NCBI GenBank assembly: GCA_031425695.1
Contig: JANPJV010000185.1
Coordinates: 1-64,000, forward strand
From: JANPJV01 sp031425695
GTDB taxonomy: Bacteria; Pseudomonadota; Gammaproteobacteria; Xanthomonadales; SZUA-5
DNA: 64,000 nucleotides
Direction of reading: 5' to 3'
Shown: positions 34,204-43,693 of the stretch, in pieces
Layout of the letters: every line of letters begins with the position of its first letter
How positions within the stretch are numbered: position 1 is the first letter of the stretch
The notes under the pieces: model-generated
What the model was told of the DNA's origin: nothing
The model's database searches: none
The model's input: only the letters and a program-made list of their open reading frames with translations
Program-made: the position numbers and the translations under genes

Positions 34204-34227
34204 GCAGCGGAGCAAGCTCCGCGCTAC
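34204..34227 (-). repeat. Family G REP single arm
   Basis: GCAGCGGAGCAAGCTCCGCG + CTAC reads on the minus strand as GTAGCGCGGAGCTTGCTCCG; it has a GTAG head and a palindromic core. It lies between the family D doublet and the flavin oxidoreductase gene. Confidence 0.65.
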
Positions 34228-34291
34228 GAGAGCCCTGGAGTTGCCGGGATAAGGCTCCATATCGTGATGCTCGCTGCTGCGAATTCCGCCC

Positions 34292-35296
34292 ATGATTCCT
34301 CTGTCGATCCTCGATCTCGCGCCGGTCACGGAAGGCAGTGATGCGCGCCAGACCTTTGCGAACACGCTGTCGCTGGCGCGGCGCGCCGAAGCGCTCGGCT
34401 ATCACCGCTACTGGCTGGCCGAACATCACAACATGCCGGGGATCGCGAGCGCCGCGACGGCGGTGCTGATTGGCCATGTGGCGGGCGGCACGACGCGCAT
34501 CCGCGTCGGTTCGGGCGGGATCATGCTGCCGAATCACGCGCCGCTGCAGGTGGCGGAGCAATTCGGGACGCTGGGCGCTCTTTATCCCGGGCGCATCGAC
34601 CTCGGCCTCGGCCGGGCGCCGGGAACTGACCAGGCGGCGACGCGCGCGCTGCGGCGCTATTACCAGGGCGCTGACGAATTTCCCGCAGACGTGGCCGAGT
34701 TGCTGCGTTATTTCGAGCCGCTGCCGACGGACGGGCGGCCATTGCCGACGGTCCGCGCAGTGCCGGGCGCAGGGATTGAGGTGGAAGCCTGGATCCTCGG
34801 CTCGAGCCTGTTCGGCGCGCAGCTCGCGGCCGCCATGGGCTTGCCGTACGCGTTCGCCTCGCACTTCGCGCCGGATGCGCTGGAACAGGCACTGGCGCTG
34901 TATCACCGCGAATTCCGGCCATCGAAACGCCTCGCCCGACCGCACGTGATGCTGGCGATGAACGTGGTCGCTGCCGACACCGATACCGAGGCACGGCGGC
35001 TATTCACCACCCAGCAGCAGGCCTTCGTGAAGTTGCGCAGGGGCACGCCCGGGCTGGTTCCGCCGCCCCTGCGCAGCGGCGACGCCCTGCGAGAGTTTGC
35101 GAGTCCCGACGAGATTGCCGGCGTCGATCGCGCACTCAGCGTCGCGGTGGTCGGCTCGCCAGCCACCGTCCGTGCCGGCATTGCCGCCTTCCTCGAACGC
35201 CACCGCCCGGACGAGCTGATGCTGACCGCGAACATCTTCGACCACGCCGCGCGGGAGCGTTCGTTTGAACTGGTGATGGAGGCGCTCGAAAGCTGA
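34292..35296 (+). CDS. LLM class flavin-dependent oxidoreductase (luciferase-like, YhbW/MsnO8 type)
   Basis: This 334-residue cytoplasmic enzyme belongs to the bacterial luciferase-like monooxygenases that use reduced flavin. Typical segments are LSILDLAPVTEG at the N-terminus, YHRYWLAEHHNMPGIASAATAVLIGHVAGGT, VGSGGIMLPNHAPLQVAEQFGTL and YPGRIDLGLGRAPGTDQ, then the C-terminal VGSPATVRAGIAAFLE. The protein's length fits the single-component YhbW group, whose physiological substrate is unknown. It is a single-gene unit between two non-coding gaps (34097-34291, and 35297-35591 in which nothing was seen). Confidence 0.92.
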   Translation: MIPLSILDLAPVTEGSDARQTFANTLSLARRAEALGYHRYWLAEHHNMPGIASAATAVLIGHVAGGTTRIRVGSGGIMLPNHAPLQVAEQFGTLGALYPGRIDLGLGRAPGTDQAATRALRRYYQGADEFPADVAELLRYFEPLPTDGRPLPTVRAVPGAGIEVEAWILGSSLFGAQLAAAMGLPYAFASHFAPDALEQALALYHREFRPSKRLARPHVMLAMNVVAADTDTEARRLFTTQQQAFVKLRRGTPGLVPPPLRSGDALREFASPDEIAGVDRALSVAVVGSPATVRAGIAAFLERHRPDELMLTANIFDHAARERSFELVMEALES

Positions 35297-35591
35297 GCCG
35301 GTTCCCCTGGCGATCTTCCGGACCGCCAGTAACGTTCGCAGGTCCGAGCCGTGGATGGCTACGCAGGCAGTGCGTTCGGCGAGGGTTTCGTCACCGTCGC
35401 TGCCGGCATGTGGAGTTCGCAAGCGGATTCGAGCAGTGCGGCATTCGCGACGCGGGTGGGTCCCCACTGTGCGCCGGCGCCTTGTGTTCATCCAGCATGA
35501 CTTGAGGGCTAGGGCCCGCCCCTTGGGTCGCAGGTTACTATTGCTCCATGCACTCGAGCCTGCTTGCAGCCGCCATCGCTCCGCCCGCGGA

Positions 35592-36596
35592 ATGACCAGC
35601 ATTCAGCGCGGCACCTTGTTGGGCCTTGCATTCGTCGGCGCCGTCGCCGCGTTCGGCTACCTGCATTGGCCACGCGTCTCCGCAGCGGGCGCCGCGCCGG
35701 TAATTCCACGAGCGACCGTTGCGAGTGACGCACCCGCGCCCGCGTTGGCAAGTACGGAAGCGACGAGCACGGCCGCAGTGACGCCGGCCGATTCCATCCT
35801 GCCATCTCTGCCGACTGGAGTCCGCGGTTTCCGCACCGGGCAACGAAGGTCTCATGCCGACCGCCTCGCCAGTTCCGAGGACGTGACGCTCGCCGTGCAG
35901 GAGCTCGAGCAACTGGCGAATGGCGGCGATGCGGACGCCGCCGGAACGCTGGCCGACCACCACTTTGAATGCGCGATTGCGGCCGGCTTGAGCCTTCCTG
36001 ACTATGCCTACGTTTGGGATCGCTTCGCCCAGGGCGCCACGCTCGATCCAGCCACCCGTGCGCGCGCCCGGGAACAAAATGATGCGCGCCTGCAGCGTTG
36101 TGCTCCATCCGGTGAAATCGACCTGGATGCGTCAGGGGCGCTTGCCGAGGCCTGGTACCAGCGCGCCCTGATGCTCGGCGATCTCACTGCCATCGCGCGC
36201 CAATCAGGCGAGGGCATGGATCCGATTGTCGCCAATAGAATGCGCAGGGCCGCCTTGATCGAAATTCTCGAGCAAGGTGCGCCCGAGGCGCTCGCCGAGC
36301 ACGCCGGTTGGCTGCCGGTATATAACCACGCGTTCACGCCGGAAGCCTATGCCATGGCCGCGTGCACGCTGATCGAAGCGTGCGCCGCCGATGTCGAGGC
36401 ATACGTCACGCGCGAGTTTCCCGGGATGCAAACGATGACCGGGGTGCCGGGCCCGCTATTGAGCCTGCGTACGTTGAGCCCGCGCGCCCGACAACTTGCG
36501 GCCGGCCAAAGCGCGGAGATCCTGCGCTATTGGCAGGCGCGCCGGTTCGAGGAAATGCTGACTCCCGAGCCGCCGCTGCCACCGCCCAAGCCATGA
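35592..36596 (+). CDS. Membrane-anchored protein of unknown function, paralogue of the next gene
   Basis: This 334-residue protein has one N-terminal helix (about 8-24) and an Ala/Pro/Thr-rich linker. An alpha-helical domain follows (about 90-310), with Cys residues and an Ala-rich repeat look reminiscent of Sel1/TPR helices (LEQLANGGDADAAGTLADHHFECAI, GALAEAWYQRALMLGDLTAIARQ). It ends in a Pro-rich tail (PEPPLPPPKP). The overall plan (anchor, linker, helical Cys-containing domain, Pro-rich tail) is shared with the next gene, whose ATG overlaps its stop (ATGA). No known family was recognised. Confidence 0.72.
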   Translation: MTSIQRGTLLGLAFVGAVAAFGYLHWPRVSAAGAAPVIPRATVASDAPAPALASTEATSTAAVTPADSILPSLPTGVRGFRTGQRRSHADRLASSEDVTLAVQELEQLANGGDADAAGTLADHHFECAIAAGLSLPDYAYVWDRFAQGATLDPATRARAREQNDARLQRCAPSGEIDLDASGALAEAWYQRALMLGDLTAIARQSGEGMDPIVANRMRRAALIEILEQGAPEALAEHAGWLPVYNHAFTPEAYAMAACTLIEACAADVEAYVTREFPGMQTMTGVPGPLLSLRTLSPRARQLAAGQSAEILRYWQARRFEEMLTPEPPLPPPKP

Positions 36597-37573
36597 AGCG
36601 CCGTAACGTGATCCTCTTCGCGGCGCTGCTGGCCATTCTTGCGGCAGTGGCCGCATGGCTTCGGCCCGACTGGAGAAACCCTGGCTCGCCTGCGATTGCC
36701 CAGCGAACCGCTGCGCCAGCCGCGGTCACAAGTGCATTCGCTCTACGCGATCAATCATCGGCAGCAACGGCTGCCCAATCAGCGCCCAGCAGCGCCGCCA
36801 GTGCGTCCACTCTCCCCGCCGGCGCGCCGCCGGGCGGCACTGCTCCAGCCGCCGCGGTTGCCTCAATGACCGCCATGCAGGCGCGCGAGTTGATGCAACG
36901 CCTCCGTGCCGAGCGTGACTGTGAGCAAGCCGCCTATTCCCTCAGCGCTCACTCGGAGGCGCAGATGGAAAGAGGCACTTGGCGCTGGCTGTCGCCCGAG
37001 ATGGCGGCGGCCGAACGTGCGGCAAGGCGGGTTGCGGCCGCCCGGCTGGGTCAGGGCTGCGCGCCGGTTTCCGATTCCAATAGCGCCCGGCAGATGCGCT
37101 ACAAGGAGCGTGATCGCCTGGAAGCGCTCGCGAGCCGTGGCGGTGACCTCGGGGCTCGCCTCTACGCGGCCAGCCGTGGCACCCGGCTTTCTGACGCGGC
37201 CAAGGCCGACTTGCGAGGGCTGCTCTACGAAGCGCTGTTGAGCGGAGATCCCGAGCTGATCGCTCAGCTTGGGGACAGTGTCCGTGCGGTCGATTCCCGC
37301 GGCTGGGTATATGAACGGCAAGTCTGGCAACTGGTGGCGTGCGACCTTGGACGGGACTGCGGCAGCTCGAGCCGGGCGCTTGATCGAATGTGCCTGTTCA
37401 CCACCTCAGGGGCTTGCGGCCAGGAGTCGCTCGAAGCGGCGCTTAGGTACACCATCGCCGAGCCGGTGTTCGACCGCATGCAACAGCGCCGCGCCGAGTT
37501 GCTCGCGCGCATCCGCAGCGGGCAGGTTGCCGGGCTCTTCGATCCAGCCCCGGTGCCGCCTCCCGGCCCTTGA
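36593..37573 (+). CDS. Membrane-anchored protein of unknown function, paralogue of the previous gene
   Basis: This 326-residue protein begins MKRRNVILFAALLAILAAVAAW (signal anchor), followed by a long Ala/Ser/Pro-rich linker (about 30-90) and a helical domain. That domain has Cys residues (ERDCEQAAYSLSAHSEAQ, ACDLGRDCGSS, CLFTTSGACGQE) and a Pro-rich end (PAPVPPPGP). The phrase pattern SGDPELIAQLGDSVRA parallels LGDLTAIARQSGEGMD in the upstream gene, which supports a tandem duplication followed by divergence. The ATG overlaps the previous stop codon, so both are made together. The function is unknown. Confidence 0.72.
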   Translation: MKRRNVILFAALLAILAAVAAWLRPDWRNPGSPAIAQRTAAPAAVTSAFALRDQSSAATAAQSAPSSAASASTLPAGAPPGGTAPAAAVASMTAMQARELMQRLRAERDCEQAAYSLSAHSEAQMERGTWRWLSPEMAAAERAARRVAAARLGQGCAPVSDSNSARQMRYKERDRLEALASRGGDLGARLYAASRGTRLSDAAKADLRGLLYEALLSGDPELIAQLGDSVRAVDSRGWVYERQVWQLVACDLGRDCGSSSRALDRMCLFTTSGACGQESLEAALRYTIAEPVFDRMQQRRAELLARIRSGQVAGLFDPAPVPPPGP

Positions 37574-37582
37574 TCGCAAGTA

Positions 37583-37649
37583 CGCTGGGTCCGACGCGCA
37601 CGCTGGCATCGATTTGACTATGTAGGCTGGGTCCGACGCGCATGCTGGC
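37583..37649 (+). repeat. Family P short direct repeat
   Basis: GCTGGGTCCGACGCGCACGC and GCTGGGTCCGACGCGCATGC occur twice, about 41 bases apart; the second is preceded by GTAG, as in REP heads. It lies in the gap 37574-37877, where no gene or promoter was otherwise recognised. Confidence 0.7.
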
Positions 37650-37877
37650 GACGATTTTCGTACCAGCGATGCGAGCGCGCGGCGCCCGGCTGTCGCTTCG
37701 TTGCTGTCGCTACGTAGCTGGACGCGGCCGCTGGCGCGAAGGCTTGCAGTCGAAGACCTTATGTTCGCGCGCACAGAGCCACGCTACCTCAATCGGCAAC
37801 GACGCCGCCCGATTGCCCTTTCTTCACGCCGCCTTCGCGCTGCTACCATCCGCACTTGCTCGTTCCCGGAAGACCGC

Positions 37878-40800
37878 ATGGAAGTCCTCGGCCTCTTTGC
37901 CGTCCTGTTCTGCCTGTACCTGCTCGTTGCGCCGCTGATTGCGTGGGTGCAGTCGAGCAACGCCAAGTCGCGGGCGGAGGAGGCGAACGCCGCTTTGCGG
38001 GCCCAGGGACTGCTGCTGAAGGATTTGCAGAAGCAGGTTGCATCGCTGCGCGAGGAGCTGCGCACCGCGGCGGGCCGCGTGGCGCCGGCGACGACGACTG
38101 AGCTCGATGAGCGCGGTGCGGTCATCGAAGTACCAGTGCCGCCGCGTGCGGCTGCGGAGCGCACGCCCGCAACGCCGCAGCGGGTTGCAGAGCCGCGGCC
38201 AGAGGAAAAAGCAATCGCGGCTGGGGCCGCTCCCACAAAAACACCCAAGCCCAGGCCAGCCTTCGACCCGGCCGACTTCGGCGTGCCAGCCGCGGTGCCG
38301 AACGCGCCCGCGCCAGCTGCACCCGAGTTCGACCTGATCGATTTCGTGCCGCCGCAAGTGGCGCCGCCGCCCGTATTCGATCTGCCGCAAGTGCCCGTGT
38401 GGGAAATCGCCCCGGTCGAGAGGGCCGTGCCCGCTGAGGCGGTATCGGGACCGGCGGTGTTCGAGATTGGTATCGAGCCCGCCGAAGCGAGCGCGAGCAC
38501 CCAGGTTCGCAACGAGGTCGAGCAGCCGCGCGAGCGCGTGGACGAGGCGGCCCGACAAGCCGCGCCCGGGCCCAAGCCGGTGTGGACGCCGAAGCCGCCG
38601 CCCAACGTGCCGCCCGGCACGCCGCGTCCGCCGCGCCCAAGCGCGCCGCAAGCGCCGAGCGATCTGCAGCAAGGCCTCGCGGGACTGCTGACTGCGGCGA
38701 AGGGTTGGCTCTTCGGCGGCAACCTGGTCGCCAAGATCGGCCTCTTGATCCTGTTCATCGGCATCGCGTTCCTGCTGCGGCTCGCCAGCGCGCATGTCGA
38801 GGTGCCGATCGAACTGCGCCTCGCCGCGATCGCGGGCGGCGCGATCGCCCTCCTGGTGTGGGGCTGGCGGATCCGCGACCAGCGGCCCGGCATCGCCCTG
38901 CCGGTGCAGGGCGCGGCGCTCGCCATCCTGATGCTGGTCACCTTCGGCGCGTTCAAGCTCTATCACCTGATTCCGGCCGGGCCGACCTTTGCCCTGCTGC
39001 TGGTGCTGGTCGCCTTTACCTGCATCCTCGCCGTGCTGCAGGACGCCCTCTGGCTGGCGATCTTCGGCATCACCGGTGGCTTCGCCGTGCCGATCCTGCT
39101 CTCGACCGGCGGCGGTTCGCACATTGCGCTGTTCAGCTACTACGCGCTGCTCAACGCCGGCATCCTGGCGATTGCCCTGCGCCGCTCGTGGCGCGTGCTC
39201 AACGTGCTCGGTTTCCTGTTCACCTTCATCATCGGCACCGCCTGGGGCACGCGCAGCTACGCGCCAGAGCATTACCAGAGCACCCAGGCCTTCCTGGTCC
39301 TGTTCCTGCTCTTCTACATCGCGATCGCGGTGATCTACGCCTGGCGCGAGGCACCGCGCCTCAAATCCTACGTCGACGGCACGCTGGTCTTCGGCGTGCC
39401 CACCGTCGCGATGGGCCTGCAGTACGGCCTGGTCAAGGACATGCACCTCGGCATGGCCTTTTCCGCGGTCGCGCTCGGGATGCTCTATGCCGCCATCGCG
39501 AGCGTGTTGTGGCGAATCAAGCGCGACAACCTGCGGCTGCTGGTCGAGTCCTTCTTCGCGCTTGCGGTGGTGTTTGGCACGCTCGCCATTCCGCTCGCCT
39601 TCGATGGGCGCTGGACCTCGGCGGCGTGGGCATTGGAAGGTGCCGGAATCATCTGGATCGGCCTGCGGCAGCGGCAGCCACTGGTGTGGCGCTTCGGCAT
39701 GCTGGTGCAGATCGGCTCCTGGTTCGCGTTCCTGCGCACATTGATCGGGTTCGATCCGATCTCGGCGCTCGCCAACAACGTGGGCCTGGGCTTCCTGCTG
39801 CTCGGGGCCACGGGCGTGTTCCTGGCACTGACCTTCCGCCAGCACGTCCTCGGTGGCGACGACAGCGAACGCCAGGAGCGGGCGCGCTTCGGCGGCTACG
39901 CGGGCGTCTTCATGTGCATTGCCGTGGTCTGGCTGCTGTCCGGCATGTGGGTGGAAATCTGGCTGCGCACCCGCGGCGTCGACCGCGCCACGCTGTATGT
40001 GCTGACCGCACTGCTGCTGGTCTACGGCTTGCAGTTCATCGGCCGGCGCTCGCGCTGGACGGTGCCCGACAAGCTCGGTGGGTGGGTCACGGCAATCGCC
40101 GGCGTGACCTTCCTGGGGCTGATGGGCCGCTACATGGATTGGCACGACGTCGATGTGTACGCGCAGACCACGTTTGCCGAAGTGCTCGGGCAGGGCAGCT
40201 TCTTCGGTGGCCTGCTGCTGAGTGCCGGCGCGCTGGTCTCGGCCTTTGCGTTCAAGCGTCGCGTGGTCGATCTCGAAAAGGAGGTCCTGGACACTGCCAG
40301 CGCGGTGCGCTCGTCGGGCCTGTGGTATTCGCTGGCCATGTTCTGGTGGTGCGGATTCGCCCTGCATGGGCTTGCCCATGCGGTGTCCTGGCTGACCACG
40401 CCTGCCGCCGGCGAAGTCGCGCCCTGGTATCAAATCTCGTTCTGGGCGGCGTACACGGTCGGTCTGGCATTGAGTGCCTGGGCGTGGACCTGGCTCGCCG
40501 AACGCCAGGGTTTCGCGCATGCGCGCAAGCTGGTCCTGGTGTTCTGGCCACTCGCCAGTGCGATCGCTGCCTGGGTGTTCATCGTCCACGCGGCCGATCA
40601 CAACGCCGCCGACCACCTGCTCGACTTCAACTGGAACAACGCGCTGGCGGACGCGAGCCTCGGCGCGCTCATGCGCGATTGGCTCGGTGGCCCGCTTTCC
40701 GGCGCGCTGATCCTGATCGCGCTGGCCTGGGCTGGCGTGCTGCGCTCAGGCCTCGCGCGCGGACGCATCGAGCTCGCCGATGACGAGCGTGCGCGCAGTC

Positions 40801-42083
40801 TGGGCATCTGGCTGTCGGGCCTCGGCATCTGCTGGTATGTGCTGCTGATCGATGGGCTCGCGCAGGTCGCATCACGCGCAATGGCGGCGCTCGGCCTCAC
40901 CACCGACCTCGAGAGCGGCCGGCCCTGGCTCGTCTATGCCGACCTGCATCTGCTGCTGATGGCGCTCAGTGCCATCGGCTTCCTGCTGCTGGCACGCAGG
41001 CTGTCGCTGCCGGCGCTGCGCTGGGTCGCGGCACCCGCGGCGATCGTGCAGGCGCTCGCCAGCCTGGTGCTGCTCGGCATGCTCAATGGCGACGCGCGCC
41101 TGCCGTACCTTGGGACCTTCGTCGCGATCGCCGGCATGTGGCTGGCGATGGCCTGGTGCCTGCGCTACTGGCGCGGCGCCGAGCGTGATCGCGCGCACGG
41201 CGGGATCGGCCGCGAGGCTGATCCCGAGCAGGGCTGGGAGGCCGGGCCGCTGCTCCTGCGCCTGCTGCATTTCGGCCGGGTCATTGCGCCCTGGATGATG
41301 ATCGCGCCGGTGGTGTCGTTGAATGTCTACCGCGGGCTCGCAGTGCCTCCCACCGCCGGGCACACCGGCCTCGAAAGCTGGTTGATCCCGGGGATGTGGC
41401 CGGATTATCTCGGCGCCTGGGCGGCCATCGCGGCGCTGTTCCTGCTGCTGCGCCAGGCGCGCGTCGGTGGCTGGCCGCTGCACCCGCTGCACGAGTGGCA
41501 TGGAAAGGTGATCCTCCCGCTCGGCGCGTTCTGGGCGCTGCTGCTCGCGGTCTATTGGAACCTGCGCCAGGACGGGAGCATGGCACCGCTGCCCTACCTG
41601 CCGATCCTGAATCCGCTCGACCTGACCACCGGTTTCGTGACACTGCTGCTCGCCGATCTCTGGCGCATGCACCGCGCTGCCATGGACGCGACCCAAGTGC
41701 ATATGCTGCGCCGGCTCGCGTTGCTGCTCGGCTTCGCCTGGTTCAACCTGATGCTGCTGCGCACAGCGGCGGCGTATCTCGGCATCCCCTACCAATTCGA
41801 TGATCTCTACGCGTCGCAGTTCGTCCAGGCCATGCTGTCGCTGGTATGGACCCTGAGCGCCTTCGCGGTCATGCGTTTCGCTGCCGGCCGCGGCTACAAA
41901 CGCCTGTGGATGGTTGGCGCTGCACTGCTCGCGGTGGTCGTGCTGAAACTGTTCCTGATCGATCTCAAGACTATTGGCAGCGTCGCGCGCATCGTCTCAT
42001 TCATGGGCGTGGGTGGGCTGATGCTGTTGATCGGCTACCTCGCGCCATTGCCGCGCGAGGATGCCGCCGAGGAGCCCGCATGA
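37878..42083 (+). CDS. Giant DUF2339 polytopic membrane protein
   Basis: This 1401-residue inner-membrane protein has a single N-terminal helix (1-22), a coiled coil (about 28-65, SRAEEANAALRAQGLLLKDLQKQVASLREEL), a Pro/Ala-rich cytoplasmic linker to about residue 285, and then some thirty predicted membrane helices. The first DUF2339 helices read LVAKIGLLILFIGIAFLLRLA. The family is widespread; its function is unproven (cell-envelope transport has been suggested). The gene for a DUF3999 protein follows with a four-base overlap (ATGA), the usual pairing. Part of the linker (about residues 113-120, AIAAGAAP) is encoded by a family D REP half. Confidence 0.9.
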   Translation: MEVLGLFAVLFCLYLLVAPLIAWVQSSNAKSRAEEANAALRAQGLLLKDLQKQVASLREELRTAAGRVAPATTTELDERGAVIEVPVPPRAAAERTPATPQRVAEPRPEEKAIAAGAAPTKTPKPRPAFDPADFGVPAAVPNAPAPAAPEFDLIDFVPPQVAPPPVFDLPQVPVWEIAPVERAVPAEAVSGPAVFEIGIEPAEASASTQVRNEVEQPRERVDEAARQAAPGPKPVWTPKPPPNVPPGTPRPPRPSAPQAPSDLQQGLAGLLTAAKGWLFGGNLVAKIGLLILFIGIAFLLRLASAHVEVPIELRLAAIAGGAIALLVWGWRIRDQRPGIALPVQGAALAILMLVTFGAFKLYHLIPAGPTFALLLVLVAFTCILAVLQDALWLAIFGITGGFAVPILLSTGGGSHIALFSYYALLNAGILAIALRRSWRVLNVLGFLFTFIIGTAWGTRSYAPEHYQSTQAFLVLFLLFYIAIAVIYAWREAPRLKSYVDGTLVFGVPTVAMGLQYGLVKDMHLGMAFSAVALGMLYAAIASVLWRIKRDNLRLLVESFFALAVVFGTLAIPLAFDGRWTSAAWALEGAGIIWIGLRQRQPLVWRFGMLVQIGSWFAFLRTLIGFDPISALANNVGLGFLLLGATGVFLALTFRQHVLGGDDSERQERARFGGYAGVFMCIAVVWLLSGMWVEIWLRTRGVDRATLYVLTALLLVYGLQFIGRRSRWTVPDKLGGWVTAIAGVTFLGLMGRYMDWHDVDVYAQTTFAEVLGQGSFFGGLLLSAGALVSAFAFKRRVVDLEKEVLDTASAVRSSGLWYSLAMFWWCGFALHGLAHAVSWLTTPAAGEVAPWYQISFWAAYTVGLALSAWAWTWLAERQGFAHARKLVLVFWPLASAIAAWVFIVHAADHNAADHLLDFNWNNALADASLGALMRDWLGGPLSGALILIALAWAGVLRSGLARGRIELADDERARSLGIWLSGLGICWYVLLIDGLAQVASRAMAALGLTTDLESGRPWLVYADLHLLLMALSAIGFLLLARRLSLPALRWVAAPAAIVQALASLVLLGMLNGDARLPYLGTFVAIAGMWLAMAWCLRYWRGAERDRAHGGIGREADPEQGWEAGPLLLRLLHFGRVIAPWMMIAPVVSLNVYRGLAVPPTAGHTGLESWLIPGMWPDYLGAWAAIAALFLLLRQARVGGWPLHPLHEWHGKVILPLGAFWALLLAVYWNLRQDGSMAPLPYLPILNPLDLTTGFVTLLLADLWRMHRAAMDATQVHMLRRLALLLGFAWFNLMLLRTAAAYLGIPYQFDDLYASQFVQAMLSLVWTLSAFAVMRFAAGRGYKRLWMVGAALLAVVVLKLFLIDLKTIGSVARIVSFMGVGGLMLLIGYLAPLPREDAAEEPA
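38215..38236 (-). repeat. Family D REP half inside a coding sequence
   Basis: TCGCGGCTGGGGCCGCTCCCAC reads on the minus strand as GTGGGAGCGGCCCCAGCCGCGA, a family D arm. It is in frame and adds Ala/Gly/Pro residues to the flexible linker of the DUF2339 protein. Confidence 0.7.
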
Positions 42084-43522
42084 AGCTGATCTGGGTGGCG
42101 GTGACCCTGGCCGCAAGCGCGGCACCGGTACTGGCGCAGCGGAGCATGCCGACGCCGGCTGATTTTGCATTGCAGATCCCGCTTGCCGTGAGTGGCAAGA
42201 ACGGCGTGGTGCAGTTGCGCCTGCCGCAGATGGTCTACACGCAGGCACGCAGCAGCACGCTCGACGACCTGCGCGTCTTCAACAGCGCCGGGGAGACGCT
42301 GCCCTTCGCCTTCTTCGAACCGATCCCGCCCCCGCGGGCAGCGCGCGAAGTGCATCTGCGCGACGCGTCGACCACGCTCTTTCCGGTGCGGGCTGCGCGC
42401 GGGACGAGCGGGGCGCAGGACCTGCAGCTCGAAGTGAAAGCCGCGCCCGATGGCTCGCTGCTGTCGATCTCAGCCGAACGCAGCGGCGGCACCGCCACCG
42501 AGGCGCTGACGGCATTGATCGTCGACCTGGGGCCGAGCAATGCACGCGAGGACCTGGATGCGCTCAAGTTCGAGGCGCCGGCTGAGGTGCGCGACTATCG
42601 CGCCACGCTCGCCATCGAGCGCAGCGAAGACCTGAAGCTCTGGGATACCGTTGCGCACAGCAACGTCGATTGGCTGAGCAGCGCCGCCGACGCGCGGCTC
42701 ATCAATGATCGCATCGAGATTCCCAGGAGCTTTGGCCGCTACCTGCGCATCCGCTGGCTCGAAGGCGAGCCGCGGGTGTTCGCCGCCGTGCGTGCACGCT
42801 GGCGCGGCAGCGCCGATGTCGTCGAGAGCGAGCGTGCCGAACCCTTCTACCAGCTGCGCCTGCCGGCACAACCGGGCCGGGTCGCGGGCGACTTCGTCTA
42901 TCTGAGCAGCCCGGCGATCGCTGCGACCGAAATCGGCCTCGAGCTCGCCCAGCCCAATTCGGTCGTCCCGGTGGCGATCGGCTTCTACCGCGAGCTGCCC
43001 GGTCGCAAGCCGGCGTGGATGCTCGAGCCGCACCTTCAGAACACCTTCTACCGGCTCAGCATCGACAGCCAGGAGCGCCGCTCGAGCCGGCTTGCGATCG
43101 CGCCGCTCGCGGGCAGCGAATGGGTGGTCCGGCAGCTCGAAGCCGCACCGCAGTCGCGCCCGCCTGAACTGGTGTTGCGCTGGAAGCCACGCACGCTGGT
43201 TTTCAATGCCCGCGGAACCGGCTTCATGCTGGCCTTTGGCGCTGACCCGGCGCGCGCGCAAAGCTATCTCGGTGGCGCCGCCGGATTGGAGCGCGTCGCC
43301 CCGGGATTCAACGCAGCCGAGCTCAGCGCCTTGGAGGCCGCCGTTCCCGGCGCTCCGAGCGTCCCGCCCCGCAGCGCCACGCCGCCGCCCGCAACCCCCG
43401 CGGCCTCGCCTCCCGATGGCGTTGACCAGCGCAAGCTGCTGCTCTGGTCGGTGCTCATCCTCGCTGTGCTGGTGCTAGCCGGCATGAGCTGGCGGCTGTT
43501 CAAGCAGATGGGGGAGCGGTAA
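42080..43522 (+). CDS. DUF3999 exported, membrane-anchored protein
   Basis: This 480-residue protein has a signal peptide (about 1-19, ending PVLAQ), a large beta-rich periplasmic part, a Pro/Ala-rich linker (about 425-450) and one C-terminal transmembrane helix (LLLWSVLILAVLVLAGMSW) with a short cytoplasmic tail. The N-terminal pattern DFALQIPLAVSGKNGVVQLRLPQMVY..ARSSTLDDLRVFNSAGETLPFA is that of DUF3999. It overlaps the DUF2339 gene by ATGA. The two proteins probably work together in the envelope; nothing more specific can be stated. Confidence 0.9.
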   Translation: MKLIWVAVTLAASAAPVLAQRSMPTPADFALQIPLAVSGKNGVVQLRLPQMVYTQARSSTLDDLRVFNSAGETLPFAFFEPIPPPRAAREVHLRDASTTLFPVRAARGTSGAQDLQLEVKAAPDGSLLSISAERSGGTATEALTALIVDLGPSNAREDLDALKFEAPAEVRDYRATLAIERSEDLKLWDTVAHSNVDWLSSAADARLINDRIEIPRSFGRYLRIRWLEGEPRVFAAVRARWRGSADVVESERAEPFYQLRLPAQPGRVAGDFVYLSSPAIAATEIGLELAQPNSVVPVAIGFYRELPGRKPAWMLEPHLQNTFYRLSIDSQERRSSRLAIAPLAGSEWVVRQLEAAPQSRPPELVLRWKPRTLVFNARGTGFMLAFGADPARAQSYLGGAAGLERVAPGFNAAELSALEAAVPGAPSVPPRSATPPPATPAASPPDGVDQRKLLLWSVLILAVLVLAGMSWRLFKQMGER

Positions 43523-43559
43523 CGGCTGGTGGGTCTGTATTGCTGGCGCTCTTGCCTGC

Positions 43560-43679
43560 GTGGGTTCGGACCTTGTCCGAACGCTTTTCTGGTGCTCTTG
43601 CCTGCGTGGGTTCGGACCTTGTCCGAACGCTTTTCCTGCCGGCTGGAGGTAGAAGCGTCCGGACAAGGTCCGGACCCAC
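43560..43679. repeat. Family A REP cluster (three arms)
   Basis: Two direct copies of GTGGGTTCGGACCTTGTCCG (43560 and 43606, period 46, with the flank CTTGCCTGC duplicated too) are followed by an inverted arm ending GGTCCGGACCCAC at 43679. A fragment GTGGGTCTGTATTGC at 43529 may be a decayed further copy. Confidence 0.88.
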
Positions 43680-43693
43680 GCAAAGCAACTTGC

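Noticed and set aside
37824..40616. A 930-codon open frame antisense to the DUF2339 gene
   Set aside because: It is the complement of a gene with clear membrane helices and a conserved downstream partner; its translation is Gln/Arg/His-rich with no family features.
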